Shown: in pieces, positions 41,040 to 51,104 of the stretch
Layout: each line of letters begins with the position of its first letter
How positions within the stretch are numbered: the stretch's first letter is position 1
Source: Methylobacterium sp. NMS14P
GTDB lineage: Bacteria > Pseudomonadota > Alphaproteobacteria > Rhizobiales > Beijerinckiaceae
Assembly: GCF_028583545.1 (NCBI RefSeq)
Contig: NZ_CP087106.1
Coordinates: forward strand, 5,377,001-5,441,000
Direction of reading: 5' to 3'
DNA length: 64,000 nt
Made by a program: the position numbers and the translations under genes
Notes under the pieces: model-generated
The model's database searches: none
What the model was told of the DNA's origin: nothing
The model's input: only the letters and a program-made list of their open reading frames with translations

Positions 41040-44000
41040 TCACGCCTGTCCGGTCTCGGGGGTTGTCCCGGCCGGGGGCGGGGCCGCGACCGGACCGGGC
41101 TGCCGCCCGCGGGCGCGGCGCTCCTCGATGCGCTGCAGGATCACGTAGAAGGACGGCACGAACAGCACCGCCAGGCAGGTCGAGGCGAGCATGCCGCTGA
41201 ACACCGTGATGCCGATCGACTTGCGCGCCGCGGCCCCGGCCCCGGAGGCGGTGACGAGCGGCAGCACGCCGAGGATGAAGGCGAACGAGGTCATCAGGAT
41301 CGGGCGGAAGCGCAGCCGCGCCGCCTCCACGGCGGCGGCCGCGATGTCGAGGCCGGCCTGCCGCTTCTCGCGGGCGACCTCGACGATCAGGATGGCGTTC
41401 TTGCTCGCCAGCGCGATCAGCAGGATCAGGCCGATCTGCGTGTAGAGGTTGTTGGCGACGCCGAGCAGCAGCAGCGCCCCGACCGTGCCCAGCAGCGCCA
41501 GCGGCACGCCGAGCAGGACCGCCAGCGGCAGGATCCAGCTCTCGTACTGTCCGGCCAGGACCAAGTAGACGAGGAGGATGGCGAGGGCGAACACGAGGTA
41601 GATCTGCGCGCCGACCGCCTTCTCCTGGTACGACATCGCCGTCCAGTCGTAGCCCGTGCCCGGCGGCAGCACCTTGGCGGCGATCTGCTGCATCAGGTCC
41701 AGCGCCTGCCCGGAGCTGAAGCCCGGCGCCGCCCCGCCCACGATCGTGGCGGTCGGGTAGAGGTTGTACAGGCTGATCAGGGACGGCCCCTGCACGGACT
41801 TGATCTCCACGACGGTGCCGAGCGGCACCATCACGCCGTTGCCGGCGCGCACCTTCAGGTTCTCGACGTCCTCGGGGCGGAGCCGGTAATCGGGCGCGGC
41901 CTGCACGTAGACCTGGAAGGTCCGGCCGAACTTGTTGAACTGCGTGACGTAGGACGATCCCACGTAGCTCGAGAGGGTCGAGAAGACCTGCCCGACCGTC
42001 ACGCCGAGCGCCTCGGCCTTGACCCGGTCCACCGCGATCGCGATCTGCGGCACGCCGGCCCGGAACGAGGTGTTGAGCTTGCGCAGCCCGGATTGCGAGT
42101 TCCCGTCGGCGACGACCGTCCGGGCGAGGCTCTCCAGCAGGGGGTAGTCGAAGTCGCCGTTGCGCAGCTCGATCTGCATGGTGAAGCCGCTGGCGTTGCC
42201 GATGCCCTGGATCGGCGGCGGGATCAGCACGAAGGTGTCGGCGTCCTCGACGCCCTCCAGCATCGTGTTGAAGCGCTCGTAGAGGCTGCGCAGATCCTGG
42301 CCCTTCTCCTTGGCCCGGACGTCCCAGTTCTTGAGAACCACGTAGGCGACGCCGGCATTGGGCAGGCTGGCGCTGGAATCGAGGACCGAGATCCCGCTGA
42401 TCGAGAGGACGTTGTCGACGCCCGGCGTCGCCTTCGCCTGGGCGCTGATCCGCTGCATCACCGCGTCGGTGCGCTCCTTCGAGGCCCCGTCCGGCAGCTG
42501 CGCCCCGATCAGGACGTAGCCCTGATCCTCGGTGGGCAGGAAGGCGGTGGGCAGGCGGGTCAGCCCCCACCCGGCGAGCCCGATCAGCAGGAGCGCCACG
42601 GCGACCATGAGGCCGCTGCGCCGGACCATGCTGGCGATCAGCCGGGCGTACCAGCCCTCGAGGACCCCGTAGACGCGGTTGAAGCCGCGGTAGAACACGT
42701 TCCGCTTCTCCGGCGGCACCGGCTTGCGCAGCCACAGGGCGCACTGGGTCGGCTTCAGGGTGGCGGCGTTGATCGCGCTGATCAGCGCGGTGGCGGCGAT
42801 GACCAGGGCGAACTGCTTGTAGAGCTGCCCCGTCAGGCCGGGCAGGAACGCGGCCGGCACGAACACCGACATGAGCACCAGGGTGATGCCGATGATCGGG
42901 CCGAACAGCTCCTCCATCGCCTTCTCGGCCGCCGCCCGGGGGGAGAGGCCCTCGTCGATGTGGTGTGACACCCCCTCGACGATCACGATGGCGTCGTCCA
43001 CCACGATGCCGATGGCCAGCACGATGGCGAACAGCGTCGAGAGATTCACGCTGAAGCCCATCGCCGCCATGGCGGCGAAGGCGCCGATGATCGTCACCGG
43101 CACCGTCGTCGCCGGCACCAGCATGGCGCGCCAGTCCTGGACGAAGACCAGGATGACGATCAGGACGAGCACGGCCGCCTCGAACAGCGTCATGTAGACC
43201 TCGTGGATCGAGGCCTGCACGAACTCCGTCGTGTCGAACGGGATGGCGTAGACGAGGCCCGACGGGAAGGTCTTAGCGAGCTCGGCCATCCGGGTGCGGA
43301 CCGCGTTCGCCACCGTCAGCGCGTTCGCCTCGGGCAGCTGGTAGATGCCGATGCCGGCGGCGGGCTGCCCGTTCAGCGTGAAGGACTGACTGTAGGTCTG
43401 CGCGCCGAGCTCGACCCGGCCGACGTCGCGCAGGCGGGTGATGCGGCCCCCGTCCTGCGCGTCCGCCTTGATGATGATGTTCTCGAAGTCCGGGGCGTTG
43501 TTGAGCCGCCCGTTGACGTTGAGGGTGTACTGGAAATCCTGTCCGGCCGGGACCGGCGGCATCCCCACGGCGCCCGCGGTGACCTCCTGGCTCTGCTGCT
43601 GCACGATGTTGATGATGGCGTCGGGGGTGAGGCCCCGGGCCTGCACCAGGTCTGGGTCGAGCCAGATCCGCATCGCGTACTGGCCCGCGCCGAACACCGT
43701 GACGTTGCCGACGCCGGGCAGCCGGGCCAGCTCGTTCTGCACGTTGATGACGCCGTAATTCGACAGGAACAGGCTGTCGAACTTCCCGTCGGCGGCCGAC
43801 AGCGTCACGAATTGCAGGACCGCGGTGGATTTCTTCTGGGTCGTGACGCCCTGGACCTGGACCGCCTGCGGCAGTGACGACATCGCGATCGCGACGCGGT
43901 TCTGCACCAGCACCTGGGCCTGGTCGCCGTCTGTCCCGATCGCGAAGGTGACGGTGAGCGTGTAGGTGCCGTCGCTCGCGCTGGTCGACTGCATGTAGAG

Positions 44001-44228
44001 CATGCCCTCGACGCCGTTGACCTGCTGCTCGATCGGCAGCGCCACCGTGTCGACCACCGTGCGGGCGCTCGCGCCCGGATAGCGGGTGGTGACCTGCACC
44101 GTCGGCGGCACGACGTTCGGATACTGGGACACCGGCAGGTTGAGCAGTGACACCGCGCCGATCAGCACCATGACCAGGGCCAGCACGTTGGCCAGGACCG
44201 GTCGCTCGATGAAGAAGCGCGAGATCAT
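41040..44228 (-). CDS. RND multidrug efflux permease, HAE1/AcrB type
   Basis: A 1062-residue inner-membrane RND pump, normal for AcrB/MexB-type permeases. Visible marks: MISRFFIERPVLANVLALVM at the start, two large periplasmic loops, and the TM4 proton relay GIVVDDAIVIVEGV with paired Asp; later AYDWTAMSYQE-type and ILPLAVLLGVPLALLG segments. It exports hydrophobic compounds by proton antiport with the adaptor encoded upstream. No outer-membrane TolC gene is adjacent. The ATG at 44228 is chosen over upstream codons that lack family similarity. Confidence 0.93.
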   Translation of the reverse strand: MISRFFIERPVLANVLALVMVLIGAVSLLNLPVSQYPNVVPPTVQVTTRYPGASARTVVDTVALPIEQQVNGVEGMLYMQSTSASDGTYTLTVTFAIGTDGDQAQVLVQNRVAIAMSSLPQAVQVQGVTTQKKSTAVLQFVTLSAADGKFDSLFLSNYGVINVQNELARLPGVGNVTVFGAGQYAMRIWLDPDLVQARGLTPDAIINIVQQQSQEVTAGAVGMPPVPAGQDFQYTLNVNGRLNNAPDFENIIIKADAQDGGRITRLRDVGRVELGAQTYSQSFTLNGQPAAGIGIYQLPEANALTVANAVRTRMAELAKTFPSGLVYAIPFDTTEFVQASIHEVYMTLFEAAVLVLIVILVFVQDWRAMLVPATTVPVTIIGAFAAMAAMGFSVNLSTLFAIVLAIGIVVDDAIVIVEGVSHHIDEGLSPRAAAEKAMEELFGPIIGITLVLMSVFVPAAFLPGLTGQLYKQFALVIAATALISAINAATLKPTQCALWLRKPVPPEKRNVFYRGFNRVYGVLEGWYARLIASMVRRSGLMVAVALLLIGLAGWGLTRLPTAFLPTEDQGYVLIGAQLPDGASKERTDAVMQRISAQAKATPGVDNVLSISGISVLDSSASLPNAGVAYVVLKNWDVRAKEKGQDLRSLYERFNTMLEGVEDADTFVLIPPPIQGIGNASGFTMQIELRNGDFDYPLLESLARTVVADGNSQSGLRKLNTSFRAGVPQIAIAVDRVKAEALGVTVGQVFSTLSSYVGSSYVTQFNKFGRTFQVYVQAAPDYRLRPEDVENLKVRAGNGVMVPLGTVVEIKSVQGPSLISLYNLYPTATIVGGAAPGFSSGQALDLMQQIAAKVLPPGTGYDWTAMSYQEKAVGAQIYLVFALAILLVYLVLAGQYESWILPLAVLLGVPLALLGTVGALLLLGVANNLYTQIGLILLIALASKNAILIVEVAREKRQAGLDIAAAAVEAARLRFRPILMTSFAFILGVLPLVTASGAGAAARKSIGITVFSGMLASTCLAVLFVPSFYVILQRIEERRARGRQPGPVAAPPPAGTTPETGQA

Positions 44229-44375
44229 GCCGTAGGCCCTCGGTGCCGGCGTCTCAGGAGCATCCCGCCGCATCGGCGGGACGCGGTGTGGCGATGGCCG
44301 ATCCCCGGGTGCCGGGAGCATCGGCGCCGCGGGCGCCCGGGCACGTCAGCCCTGCCGGGCCCCGCGGCTGGTCAC

Positions 44376-45560
44376 TCACCGTTGGGGCGGCGGCGGCGGT
44401 TCGGATGATGAGGCCTCGGCCACGGCCGCCTTCTGGGGGGCGACCTTGGCCCCGGGGATCGCCCGCTGGATGCCGTCCGTGACGACCCAGTCGCCGGGCG
44501 CGAGCCCCGTCTCGATCACCCGGTAGCGCCCGTCCCGGGGCCCGAGCGTCACCACCCGCTGCGCGACCGTGTCGTCGGCCCCGACCGTGAGCACGTAGCT
44601 GCCCTGCTGGTTCGTCCCGATGGCGTCGTCGCGGACCAGCAGGGCCTTGTCCTGGCGCCCGACCGGCACCCGGACCCGCACGAACAGGCCCGGGAGGAGC
44701 GCGTGGTCGCCGTTCTCGATGAGCGCCCGGGCCATCAGCGTGCCGGTGGACGGGTCGACCTGCGGCGCGAGGTAGTCGAGCTTGCCGGTGTGTGGGTAAC
44801 CGGTCTCGGTCTGCAGGCCGATCTCCACCGGGATCTTGGACAGGTCGCCCAGCGTCCGATGCGTGGCGAGCAGGTGCTCCTTGACCAGCAGCACCTGCTG
44901 CTCGCTGATGTTGAAGTAGACGTAGAGCGGATCGATGCGCACGAGCTGCGCCAGCTTGGTCGGTCCGCTGATGCCGACGAGCGCCCCGACATCCGCGAGG
45001 TGGTTGGTGACCACGCCGTCGAACGGTGCGGAGACCTGCGTGTAGCCGAGATTGATGGCGGCGATGTCGAGGTTGGCCTGCGCCTCCATGACGGCGGCGC
45101 TGGCTTGGTCCTGCTTGGTCTTCGCGTCCTCGACGCGCGCCTGCGAGGCGAATTCCTGCCGACCCAGCGTGGACTGGCGCTGGTACTCGGACTGGGCATT
45201 CGCCAGGGCGGCCTGCTGCGCCGCCAGGGCGCCCTGCGCCTGCTTGAGCTGCGCCTCGTAGGTGTTGCGCTGGATGGAGAAGAGCGGCGTGCCCTTCTTC
45301 ACCACGGCGCCGTCCTTGTAGGTGATCGCCTCCAGGAACCCCTGGACCCGCGCCTCGAGCTCGACGGCCGCGAACGCCTTGGTGTTGCCGGTGAGCTCGA
45401 AGTAGCGCGTGACCGTGCGCACGACCGGTTGCGCGACCGAGACGCTGGGCGGCGGCGGGGGGACGTACTGGTTCGCATCGCGGCAACCGGCGGCGAGTCC
45501 CGCGATGGCCGCCAGGGCGAGGAGACGGAGGAATCCGGGAAGCTGCAGCACGATCGGCAC
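44376..45560 (-). CDS. RND efflux periplasmic adaptor (membrane fusion protein)
   Basis: A 394-residue AcrA/MexA-type lipoprotein. A signal ends in the lipobox LAAGC (Cys about 26). Then come the lipoyl half-motifs (ELEARVQGFLEAITYKDGAVV and VSAPFDGVVTNHLADVGALV), an alpha-hairpin between them (QAQGALAAQQAALANAQSEY) and a beta-barrel domain; the tail is Pro-rich. It joins the RND permease to an outer-membrane channel. It starts at a GTG, 147 bases upstream of the permease in the same direction, so the two form an operon. Confidence 0.92.
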   Translation of the reverse strand: MPIVLQLPGFLRLLALAAIAGLAAGCRDANQYVPPPPPSVSVAQPVVRTVTRYFELTGNTKAFAAVELEARVQGFLEAITYKDGAVVKKGTPLFSIQRNTYEAQLKQAQGALAAQQAALANAQSEYQRQSTLGRQEFASQARVEDAKTKQDQASAAVMEAQANLDIAAINLGYTQVSAPFDGVVTNHLADVGALVGISGPTKLAQLVRIDPLYVYFNISEQQVLLVKEHLLATHRTLGDLSKIPVEIGLQTETGYPHTGKLDYLAPQVDPSTGTLMARALIENGDHALLPGLFVRVRVPVGRQDKALLVRDDAIGTNQQGSYVLTVGADDTVAQRVVTLGPRDGRYRVIETGLAPGDWVVTDGIQRAIPGAKVAPQKAAVAEASSSEPPPPPQR

Positions 45561-45619
45561 GGTCGACCCTCAACCTGAGAGCGTTACGGGACGGTCTTCG
45601 GTCTCGGTCCTGACGCGCA

Positions 45620-45937
45620 CTACTGATCGTCCTCGGCCTTGGCTTCCCGGGCGAGGGTCAGGCACTCCAGCAGATCGACGTAGCTGGGCAGGCCGTCGAG
45701 CTGGGCTTCCGCCGCGCAGCGCGTCCGGTCGACCGCCGGGAAGCTGGACCACTTCTTCGCCACCTCGGCACGGGCCGACCCCTCGTCCTGGAGGCAGAGC
45801 TTCTGCCGAACGGGATCGAGGGTCATCGCCGTCGTCGCCGCCCGGCAGCTGCCGCGAACGTCGAAGACCGGCATCTTGTCCGAGACCGGCGTCGTCAACG
45901 CCATCTCCAACAGCAGGGCGGGGACAGCAAACATCAT
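45620..45937 (-). CDS. Small exported cysteine-containing protein
   Basis: A 105-residue protein with a short hydrophobic start (MMFAVPALLLEMAL) and four cysteines in the mature part (GSCRA, KLCLQ, TRCAA, LECLT), a pattern for two disulfides in the periplasm. An upstream in-frame extension exists but is poor. It lies just upstream of the adaptor gene in the same direction. No family name can be given. Confidence 0.6.
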   Translation of the reverse strand: MMFAVPALLLEMALTTPVSDKMPVFDVRGSCRAATTAMTLDPVRQKLCLQDEGSARAEVAKKWSSFPAVDRTRCAAEAQLDGLPSYVDLLECLTLAREAKAEDDQ

Positions 45938-46355
45938 GATCGGCACACCCGCGCGTCGCGTCGACCGGGCGGCCCGGTCGATCCCTGATTTGGCGGCCCC
46001 GCACGGTTGCCGTGTCCTGCGACAATACAAGCTCGATACGCAAGACCGACCCGATTCGGGTGCCTGTCCTGTATCGATAGCATATGTCGCGGATAAGTTG
46101 TCGCAACAAAAATCGTTATCAACCAGCGCATACTACCTAAAGCGTTGGTCGTCCGGCAAATCGGCAGCGTGATGTCTGTGGTGGCCGCGAGATGTGTAAG
46201 ATCGAGAGAAAAATCGGAGAATTTGATAAAGTATATGGGTGTTCTCAGGTATTAGGCCGTTTCAGCGTGCGCGCTGAGCCGCTGTACAATCGTTCGGTCC
46301 GCGGCCGCCGGCTCCCCTTCCGGGGCCGGCCGCGGCGCCGCCGGCCCCGTCTCGC
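45938..46355. other. Intergenic gap, AT-rich centre
   Basis: A 418-bp gap between two leftward genes. Bases 46070-46260 are unusually AT-rich here (TCGTTATCAACCAGCG, TTTGATAAAGTATATGG), which suggests a promoter for the small exported-protein/efflux genes, or transferred DNA. No convincing open frame or RNA was recognised. Confidence 0.4.
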
Positions 46356-46631
46356 CTACTTGTCGAGGGCGTTCTCGACGGCGTCCTTGGCCTTGCCGCG
46401 CTCCTGCTGGGCCCGGCCCTGGAGCTTCTGGTCGCGCCCCTCGGCCTTCATCGCCTCGTCGTCCGTGAGGTTGCCGACGCCGCGCTTGGCGCTGCCGACC
46501 GCCTCGTTGGCGAGGCCCTTGAGCCTGTCGACGGCGCCCGCCGTCGTCGGTGTGTCGTCGGCCAGCGCCGGGCCTGCGAGGGCGAGGCCGAGGAGGGCGC
46601 CACGAAGCGCCGTCTTGCGGGTACTGCTCAT
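46356..46631 (-). CDS. Exported CsbD-like stress protein
   Basis: A 91-residue protein with a signal peptide (ALRGALLGLALAGPALA, cleavage near residue 24) followed by a CsbD-like domain: AVDRLKGLANEAVGSAKRGVGN and GRAQQERGKAKDAVENALDK. CsbD proteins are usually cytoplasmic stress proteins, so the export signal is unusual. The ATG at 46631 follows GGGAG. The gene is a single unit. Confidence 0.75.
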   Translation of the reverse strand: MSSTRKTALRGALLGLALAGPALADDTPTTAGAVDRLKGLANEAVGSAKRGVGNLTDDEAMKAEGRDQKLQGRAQQERGKAKDAVENALDK

Positions 46632-46805
46632 GCGGTTCTCCCGAGAGGTTCGAGGGAGCGCGGTCTGGCCGACCGGCCGCGCCGGCGCAATGACGCACAC
46701 GTACCGGATCGCCGGACCGGCAACCGGTACGGCCCCGGCCCGCCGGTTCGGACGCGTCCGCCGCGCGGACGGCGCAGCGCGGCCGAGATCCCGGCGCGGC
46801 GCCGG

Positions 46806-47321
46806 TCAGGCGGCGGTCCGGAACGCCGCGCGCCCGTTGCGGAGGATCGAGATCAGCGCTCCGACGAGGCCGGCCAGGATCACTCCGTCGATCGCCAGGA
46901 GTGTGATCGCCCGGTTCCACAGCCGGTCGAGGCCGAGATCGGTGGTGAGGGATTCGGGATGCGCCGGGTCGGCCATCACCCCGATCGTCCAGTCGCCCGC
47001 GTGCAGGCCGGTGAACACGTAGTTCACCCGGCGGGTCACGCTGCCCGCGGGCGTCCGCAGCGAGAGCGTCGCGTCGCAGATGTGGAACACGAGCTTGGTG
47101 CTGCACTTGCCGTCGCTCACGCGGGCGTTCGGGACGGGCCGGGCGGCCTCGCGGACCTGCCAGTCCGAGATCAGTACGGGCGCCGTGTAGACGGCGCTGG
47201 CTGCCAGGAGGCCGCCGAACAGCACGAAGCCGAACAGCACACCCAGGATGACGGTCCAGCTCGTGCGGTCGGGCGGCAGGCGCAGGGTTTCGGCGGTCTC
47301 GGGCTTCGCGGGCGATCCCAT
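46806..47321 (-). CDS. Membrane protein with two segments, unknown
   Basis: A 171-residue protein: an N-terminal membrane segment (WTVILGVLFGFVLFGGLLAASAV), a periplasmic region of about 90 residues with cysteines in GKCSTKLVFHICDATL (likely a disulfide), and a second C-terminal segment (AITLLAIDGVILAGLVGALI). Its stop is followed by divergent repeats. The gene lies 7 bases downstream of the M48 peptidase gene and is probably co-transcribed, so it may be the peptidase's partner. No family recognised. Confidence 0.65.
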   Translation of the reverse strand: MGSPAKPETAETLRLPPDRTSWTVILGVLFGFVLFGGLLAASAVYTAPVLISDWQVREAARPVPNARVSDGKCSTKLVFHICDATLSLRTPAGSVTRRVNYVFTGLHAGDWTIGVMADPAHPESLTTDLGLDRLWNRAITLLAIDGVILAGLVGALISILRNGRAAFRTAA

Positions 47322-47328
47322 ATGATCC

Positions 47329-49554
47329 TCAAGCAGGCTGATCTTCGGGGGAGGGGGTGCCGGTGGCGACGGTCGCGCGCGCGGCGCGCTCGGCCAGGGT
47401 GCGGCGGGCGTGGTGCGCGGCCTGGTAGCGGGTGATCAGGTCAGCGAAATCCTGCGGCTTCATCCGGCGCGGCAACCCGACCGTGAGCGTCACGATGCGG
47501 CGCTTCGGGTCGAGCTTCACGGGGTGTCGCCCCGGGGCCCGCTCCGGCCAGTCCGCGCCCGGCGGCAGCAGCAGGCGGGTGACGATGCCGCCGCGGCTCA
47601 GCGACATGTCGAGATCGGCGACGGCCTCCCAGGGGATCACCCTGTCGAGACCGGGCGTCGTCAGCCCCGCGGGGCTCAGGATCAGGGCGATCGGCTCGCC
47701 CCGCGACAGGACGAGGGCGCCCGCCCCGCCGAAGGCGGCCGCGAGGGTCAGGGCCACGGCCGCCACGATACGGGCCTCGTACGGCGACAGCCCCGGGACG
47801 CGGAGCAGGGCGAGCGCGAGCGCCGCGGCGGCGAAGAGGCCGGCGCTGGCGGCCAGCGTGAGGCCGCGGGCGCGGTGGCTGGCGCGCAGCACTCGTTCCT
47901 CGGTTCCAACCTCCGCGGCGGTCGCCTCCAGATGCGCGCGGTTGGCCGCCTCCTGCGCGCGGACCGCGCCGAGGAAGTCCTGCGTCGCGGCCCGGCACAG
48001 GCCGTCCGGATCGGCGAAGTAGGCGGCGAGCTGGTCGCGGGCCTCGGCCGGCGGCGCGGTTCCGGCCGCGGCCAGCAGGCCCGCGTCGATCGCCAGCCCG
48101 AGGGCCGCGACGCGGTCGCGGGTCGACGGGTGGGTGTCGGTCGGGTGGGCCTGCCCGTCCTCGAGGCGCGCCGCGGGATCCTCGAGGCCGCGCGCGATCG
48201 CGCCGTCGAGCGCCGCCGCCACGAGGTCGGCCGGGGCCGCCTCCGGCGCGTCGGCCGCCGCGTCCAGGGCCTCGACGACGCGCGGGCGCACGGCGCCGTA
48301 GCGCAGCAGCGCCCGGGCCGAGGCGGCGGTCGACGTCACGGCGGCGCCGGCCGCGTCGGCCGCGAACTCGCGCACCCGGCTCCAGTGGCGCACGGCGAGG
48401 TGGAACTGCTCCATCACGTACAGGCCGAGGCGGATCGAGGGCCCGAGGACGCCGAGCGCGCCGCGCTCGCGCTCGGCCATCGCGTCGAGGGAGCGCCCGA
48501 CGCCGGCGTAGATCGGCAGGAAGCGCTGGCTGTAGGCGGTGTCGCCGCCGGCGTAGTGGGCGAGTTCGTGCCCGAGGATCGCCGCCGTCTCGTCGACGCG
48601 CAGCAGGGCGAGATAGGGCAGGGGGACGTAGAGGATCCGGCCGTCGAGCCGCGCGCCGCCGGGCTCGAGCACGGCCGGGCCGGCGCTGACGAAGAAGCCC
48701 TCGGTGAGGCCGACGACCAGGGCCTCGGGCTTGAGCGCGCCCATCCGGTCGGCGAGCGCCTCGACGAGGCGCCAGAGACCCGGCGCCTCGGCCGGCGCGA
48801 TCCGCCGCCCGAGGATCGGCAGCGGGTCGGGCGCGAAGGCGACGAGGGCCCGGCGGAGGCCGATCAGGGCGCCGCACGCGGCGAGGATCGTGCCGCCGAC
48901 CGCGCCGGCCGCGATCGCCAGGAGCTTCACGCCGCCGCCGCTGAGGCCGCCGTCGACGAGCAGCCCCGCCTCGAAGAGGACCACCGCGACGAGGCCGGCG
49001 GTCGCCGCCACGATCTGGGCGGCGAGCGCGGCCGGAAGCAGCCGCCGCACCAGCGAGAAGCCGCGGACCAGGGCGTCGCGCGAGCCGCGCCCGAGGTGCC
49101 CGAGCAGGCCGCCGACGAGCAGCACGAGCACGGACAGCACCGCCGCGAGGCCGCCGCCGGCAACCGCGACCGCCGGCAACCGGCTTCGCCAGTCCATCAC
49201 GGCGGCGAGGGTCCCCGCGTGGTCGCGGACCTCGCGGGCCTTCACCGCGGCGTAGGGGCCGCCGTAGAGGCGGCCGTCGTGCCGGAACTGCAGGCTGAAA
49301 TCGGGGCGCCCGTCCCGCGGAGACCGCGCCTCCAGATCCGCCACGACCGCGCCGAGGCGATCGCGCTCGGCCGCGAACGCCCGCCGGTCGTCGACGCCGC
49401 GCCGGCCCTGCCAGAGCCCGATCAGCAGGATCGCGAGCGGCAGCAGCACGGTCGCTGCCAGGAGGCCGGCGAGGGCGCGCGGACGCGAGCGTTCACGCGG
49501 GGGCGCTGCTTCGGCGATGGTCGACTCCTGGAGGGCGAGACGCGGGCGCGGCAA
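47329..49554 (-). CDS. M48-family integral membrane metalloprotease
   Basis: A 741-residue protein. Several membrane segments lie in residues 25-230. The catalytic zinc motif HELAH is in ETAAILGHELAHYAGGD (about residues 330-346), and REFAADAAG downstream supplies the Glu ligand, as in HtpX/Ste24-type peptidases. Two more membrane segments (570-625) precede a C-terminal PH-like domain (LDRVIPWEAVADLDMS). It likely degrades membrane or exported proteins in quality control. The start is probably the TTG used here; no in-frame ATG precedes the first membrane segment. Confidence 0.8.
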   Translation of the reverse strand: MPRPRLALQESTIAEAAPPRERSRPRALAGLLAATVLLPLAILLIGLWQGRRGVDDRRAFAAERDRLGAVVADLEARSPRDGRPDFSLQFRHDGRLYGGPYAAVKAREVRDHAGTLAAVMDWRSRLPAVAVAGGGLAAVLSVLVLLVGGLLGHLGRGSRDALVRGFSLVRRLLPAALAAQIVAATAGLVAVVLFEAGLLVDGGLSGGGVKLLAIAAGAVGGTILAACGALIGLRRALVAFAPDPLPILGRRIAPAEAPGLWRLVEALADRMGALKPEALVVGLTEGFFVSAGPAVLEPGGARLDGRILYVPLPYLALLRVDETAAILGHELAHYAGGDTAYSQRFLPIYAGVGRSLDAMAERERGALGVLGPSIRLGLYVMEQFHLAVRHWSRVREFAADAAGAAVTSTAASARALLRYGAVRPRVVEALDAAADAPEAAPADLVAAALDGAIARGLEDPAARLEDGQAHPTDTHPSTRDRVAALGLAIDAGLLAAAGTAPPAEARDQLAAYFADPDGLCRAATQDFLGAVRAQEAANRAHLEATAAEVGTEERVLRASHRARGLTLAASAGLFAAAALALALLRVPGLSPYEARIVAAVALTLAAAFGGAGALVLSRGEPIALILSPAGLTTPGLDRVIPWEAVADLDMSLSRGGIVTRLLLPPGADWPERAPGRHPVKLDPKRRIVTLTVGLPRRMKPQDFADLITRYQAAHHARRTLAERAARATVATGTPSPEDQPA

Positions 49555-49994
49555 GATGCGGATGGATCGGCGTCCCGGTATCGAGCCGGCGCAACGAACA
49601 GTCTCGTCCGGGGAAGCTATAGGCGTTATTGAATCACAGCTTCTGAGGGATAAAGATTGGGCGCAACCAGACCGATAACCGATTCGACGGCCGGTTTTCT
49701 AACCCGCCGAACGGCCACGTCAACCGAATGCTGCGGCCCGGCCTCCGGCGCAGTCCGGACGGGCTCGCGTCCGCGGTCTCGCCCCCAGGGCTATTCCGGT
49801 GCGCGTCCGCCGGTCGCCGTCGCGGCTGTCTCGCGGCGGATCATCCCGGCGCACGCGGCGCGCCTTGCCCGGCCGGAGCGCCCGCCTCACTGTGCGCGCG
49901 CCCGCTTCCGCGGCCTTACCCCGGCGCGACCGGGCCCGGTGCGGACCCCGGCCTCGACGGCGTCGCACCACGGGAAGACCGGAAGGGAGAGACG
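49555..49994. other. Intergenic gap, no gene seen
   Basis: A 440-bp gap between divergent genes (M48 peptidase leftward, DUF4272 rightward). Bases 49615-49700 are AT-richer and the probable promoter area. The rightward open frame that precedes the DUF4272 ATG is Arg/Pro-rich and not protein-like. No other signal recognised. Confidence 0.35.
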
Positions 49995-51092
49995 ATGAAC
50001 CTGCTGAAGCGGCTGTTCGGACGCGCCGATGCGGCACCGGCGGCGGAGGCGCCGGCGGACGAGCCGCTTCTCGTCAACGCCTACGCGACCGTGCGCGACC
50101 TGCCCGCGCTCGCCTTCAACCATGAGCTGAACGGCCGGCGGGACCTGTCCGACCCCGAATTGCAGCCGCATCTCGACGGGTTCATCGGCTACGTCATGGG
50201 GCGGGGCGACGGCCAGATGACCGCCCTGCGCTACCATCTCTGGCGCCACCTGCAGCGCGTCCGCAATCACGTCAGCTTCGCGGTCGCCGCGTCCGATCTG
50301 CCGCGCGTGGAGGCCTGGGCGCTCGCGGCGAACGCCGTCCTCTTCCTGCCCGACGGCTCCGTGCGCGCGCCCGACATGGCGCTCCTCCTATCGGCCGCGG
50401 GCGAGACGGATCCCGCGGCGCGTCTGCCCTATCCGCCCGACGCCGTCGCGCGCCGCGCGCGGACCCTGGAGCACCTGAAGGATCTGGACCCGAAGCCGCC
50501 GGCGGGCATGCCCCCCGCGCTCGGCGAGGCAGAGCTCGCGCCGCGAAGTCCCGCGGAGGTGCTCCGGCGGGCTCTGGCCCTGCTCTACATCGCCGCCTGG
50601 GGGCAGGCCTTCGGCGCCGGCACGGCGCTGATCGAGCCGGGACAGAGGGCGCTGAATCCCACCGGCTTCGCGGCCCTGTCGCCGGCCGAGCGGGCCCAGA
50701 TCGAGGCGGCGGACCCGAAGGATGCCGCGGCGGCGTCCTGGCGCTACGAGGCCGCGAACACCCTCCTGTGGGCGCTCGGCGTGAGCGCGGCCCGGATCGA
50801 CGACGGCGACGCCACGGCCGACGTGGACGCGCTCTGGCGGGCAGTCGCGCCGCTCGCGCAGGACGCGGGCGCGACCGATGCCGCGCGCCTGCGGCCGTCC
50901 GGCGATATCCTGGAGGCGCTGGACCGCGCGTGGCGGGAGCACTGGGTCGTCCGGCAGGCGCGGCAGAAGGGAGCAGCCCCCGCGGGGCTCAACGGCGACG
51001 TCGTGGCGGAGCGTCACGTCGCGCTGAACTGGCTGACCGGCTTCCAGAACGACCGCGGCACGCCGTGGGACGCGATCGACACGCCGACGTGA
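49995..51092 (+). CDS. DUF4272 domain protein
   Basis: A 365-residue protein. The DUF4272 region is in the C-terminal two-thirds: RSPAEVLRRALALLYIAAWG, SWRYEAANTLLWALGVSA, and ERHVALNWLTGF with the conserved acidic end WDAIDTPT. Its biochemical role is unknown. The ATG at 49995 is preceded by GGGAGAGACG and by an open frame without family likeness. It converges on the flavin-oxidase gene 12 bases away. Confidence 0.8.
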   Translation: MNLLKRLFGRADAAPAAEAPADEPLLVNAYATVRDLPALAFNHELNGRRDLSDPELQPHLDGFIGYVMGRGDGQMTALRYHLWRHLQRVRNHVSFAVAASDLPRVEAWALAANAVLFLPDGSVRAPDMALLLSAAGETDPAARLPYPPDAVARRARTLEHLKDLDPKPPAGMPPALGEAELAPRSPAEVLRRALALLYIAAWGQAFGAGTALIEPGQRALNPTGFAALSPAERAQIEAADPKDAAAASWRYEAANTLLWALGVSAARIDDGDATADVDALWRAVAPLAQDAGATDAARLRPSGDILEALDRAWREHWVVRQARQKGAAPAGLNGDVVAERHVALNWLTGFQNDRGTPWDAIDTPT

Positions 51093-51104
51093 CCGCGCCT
51101 CGGC

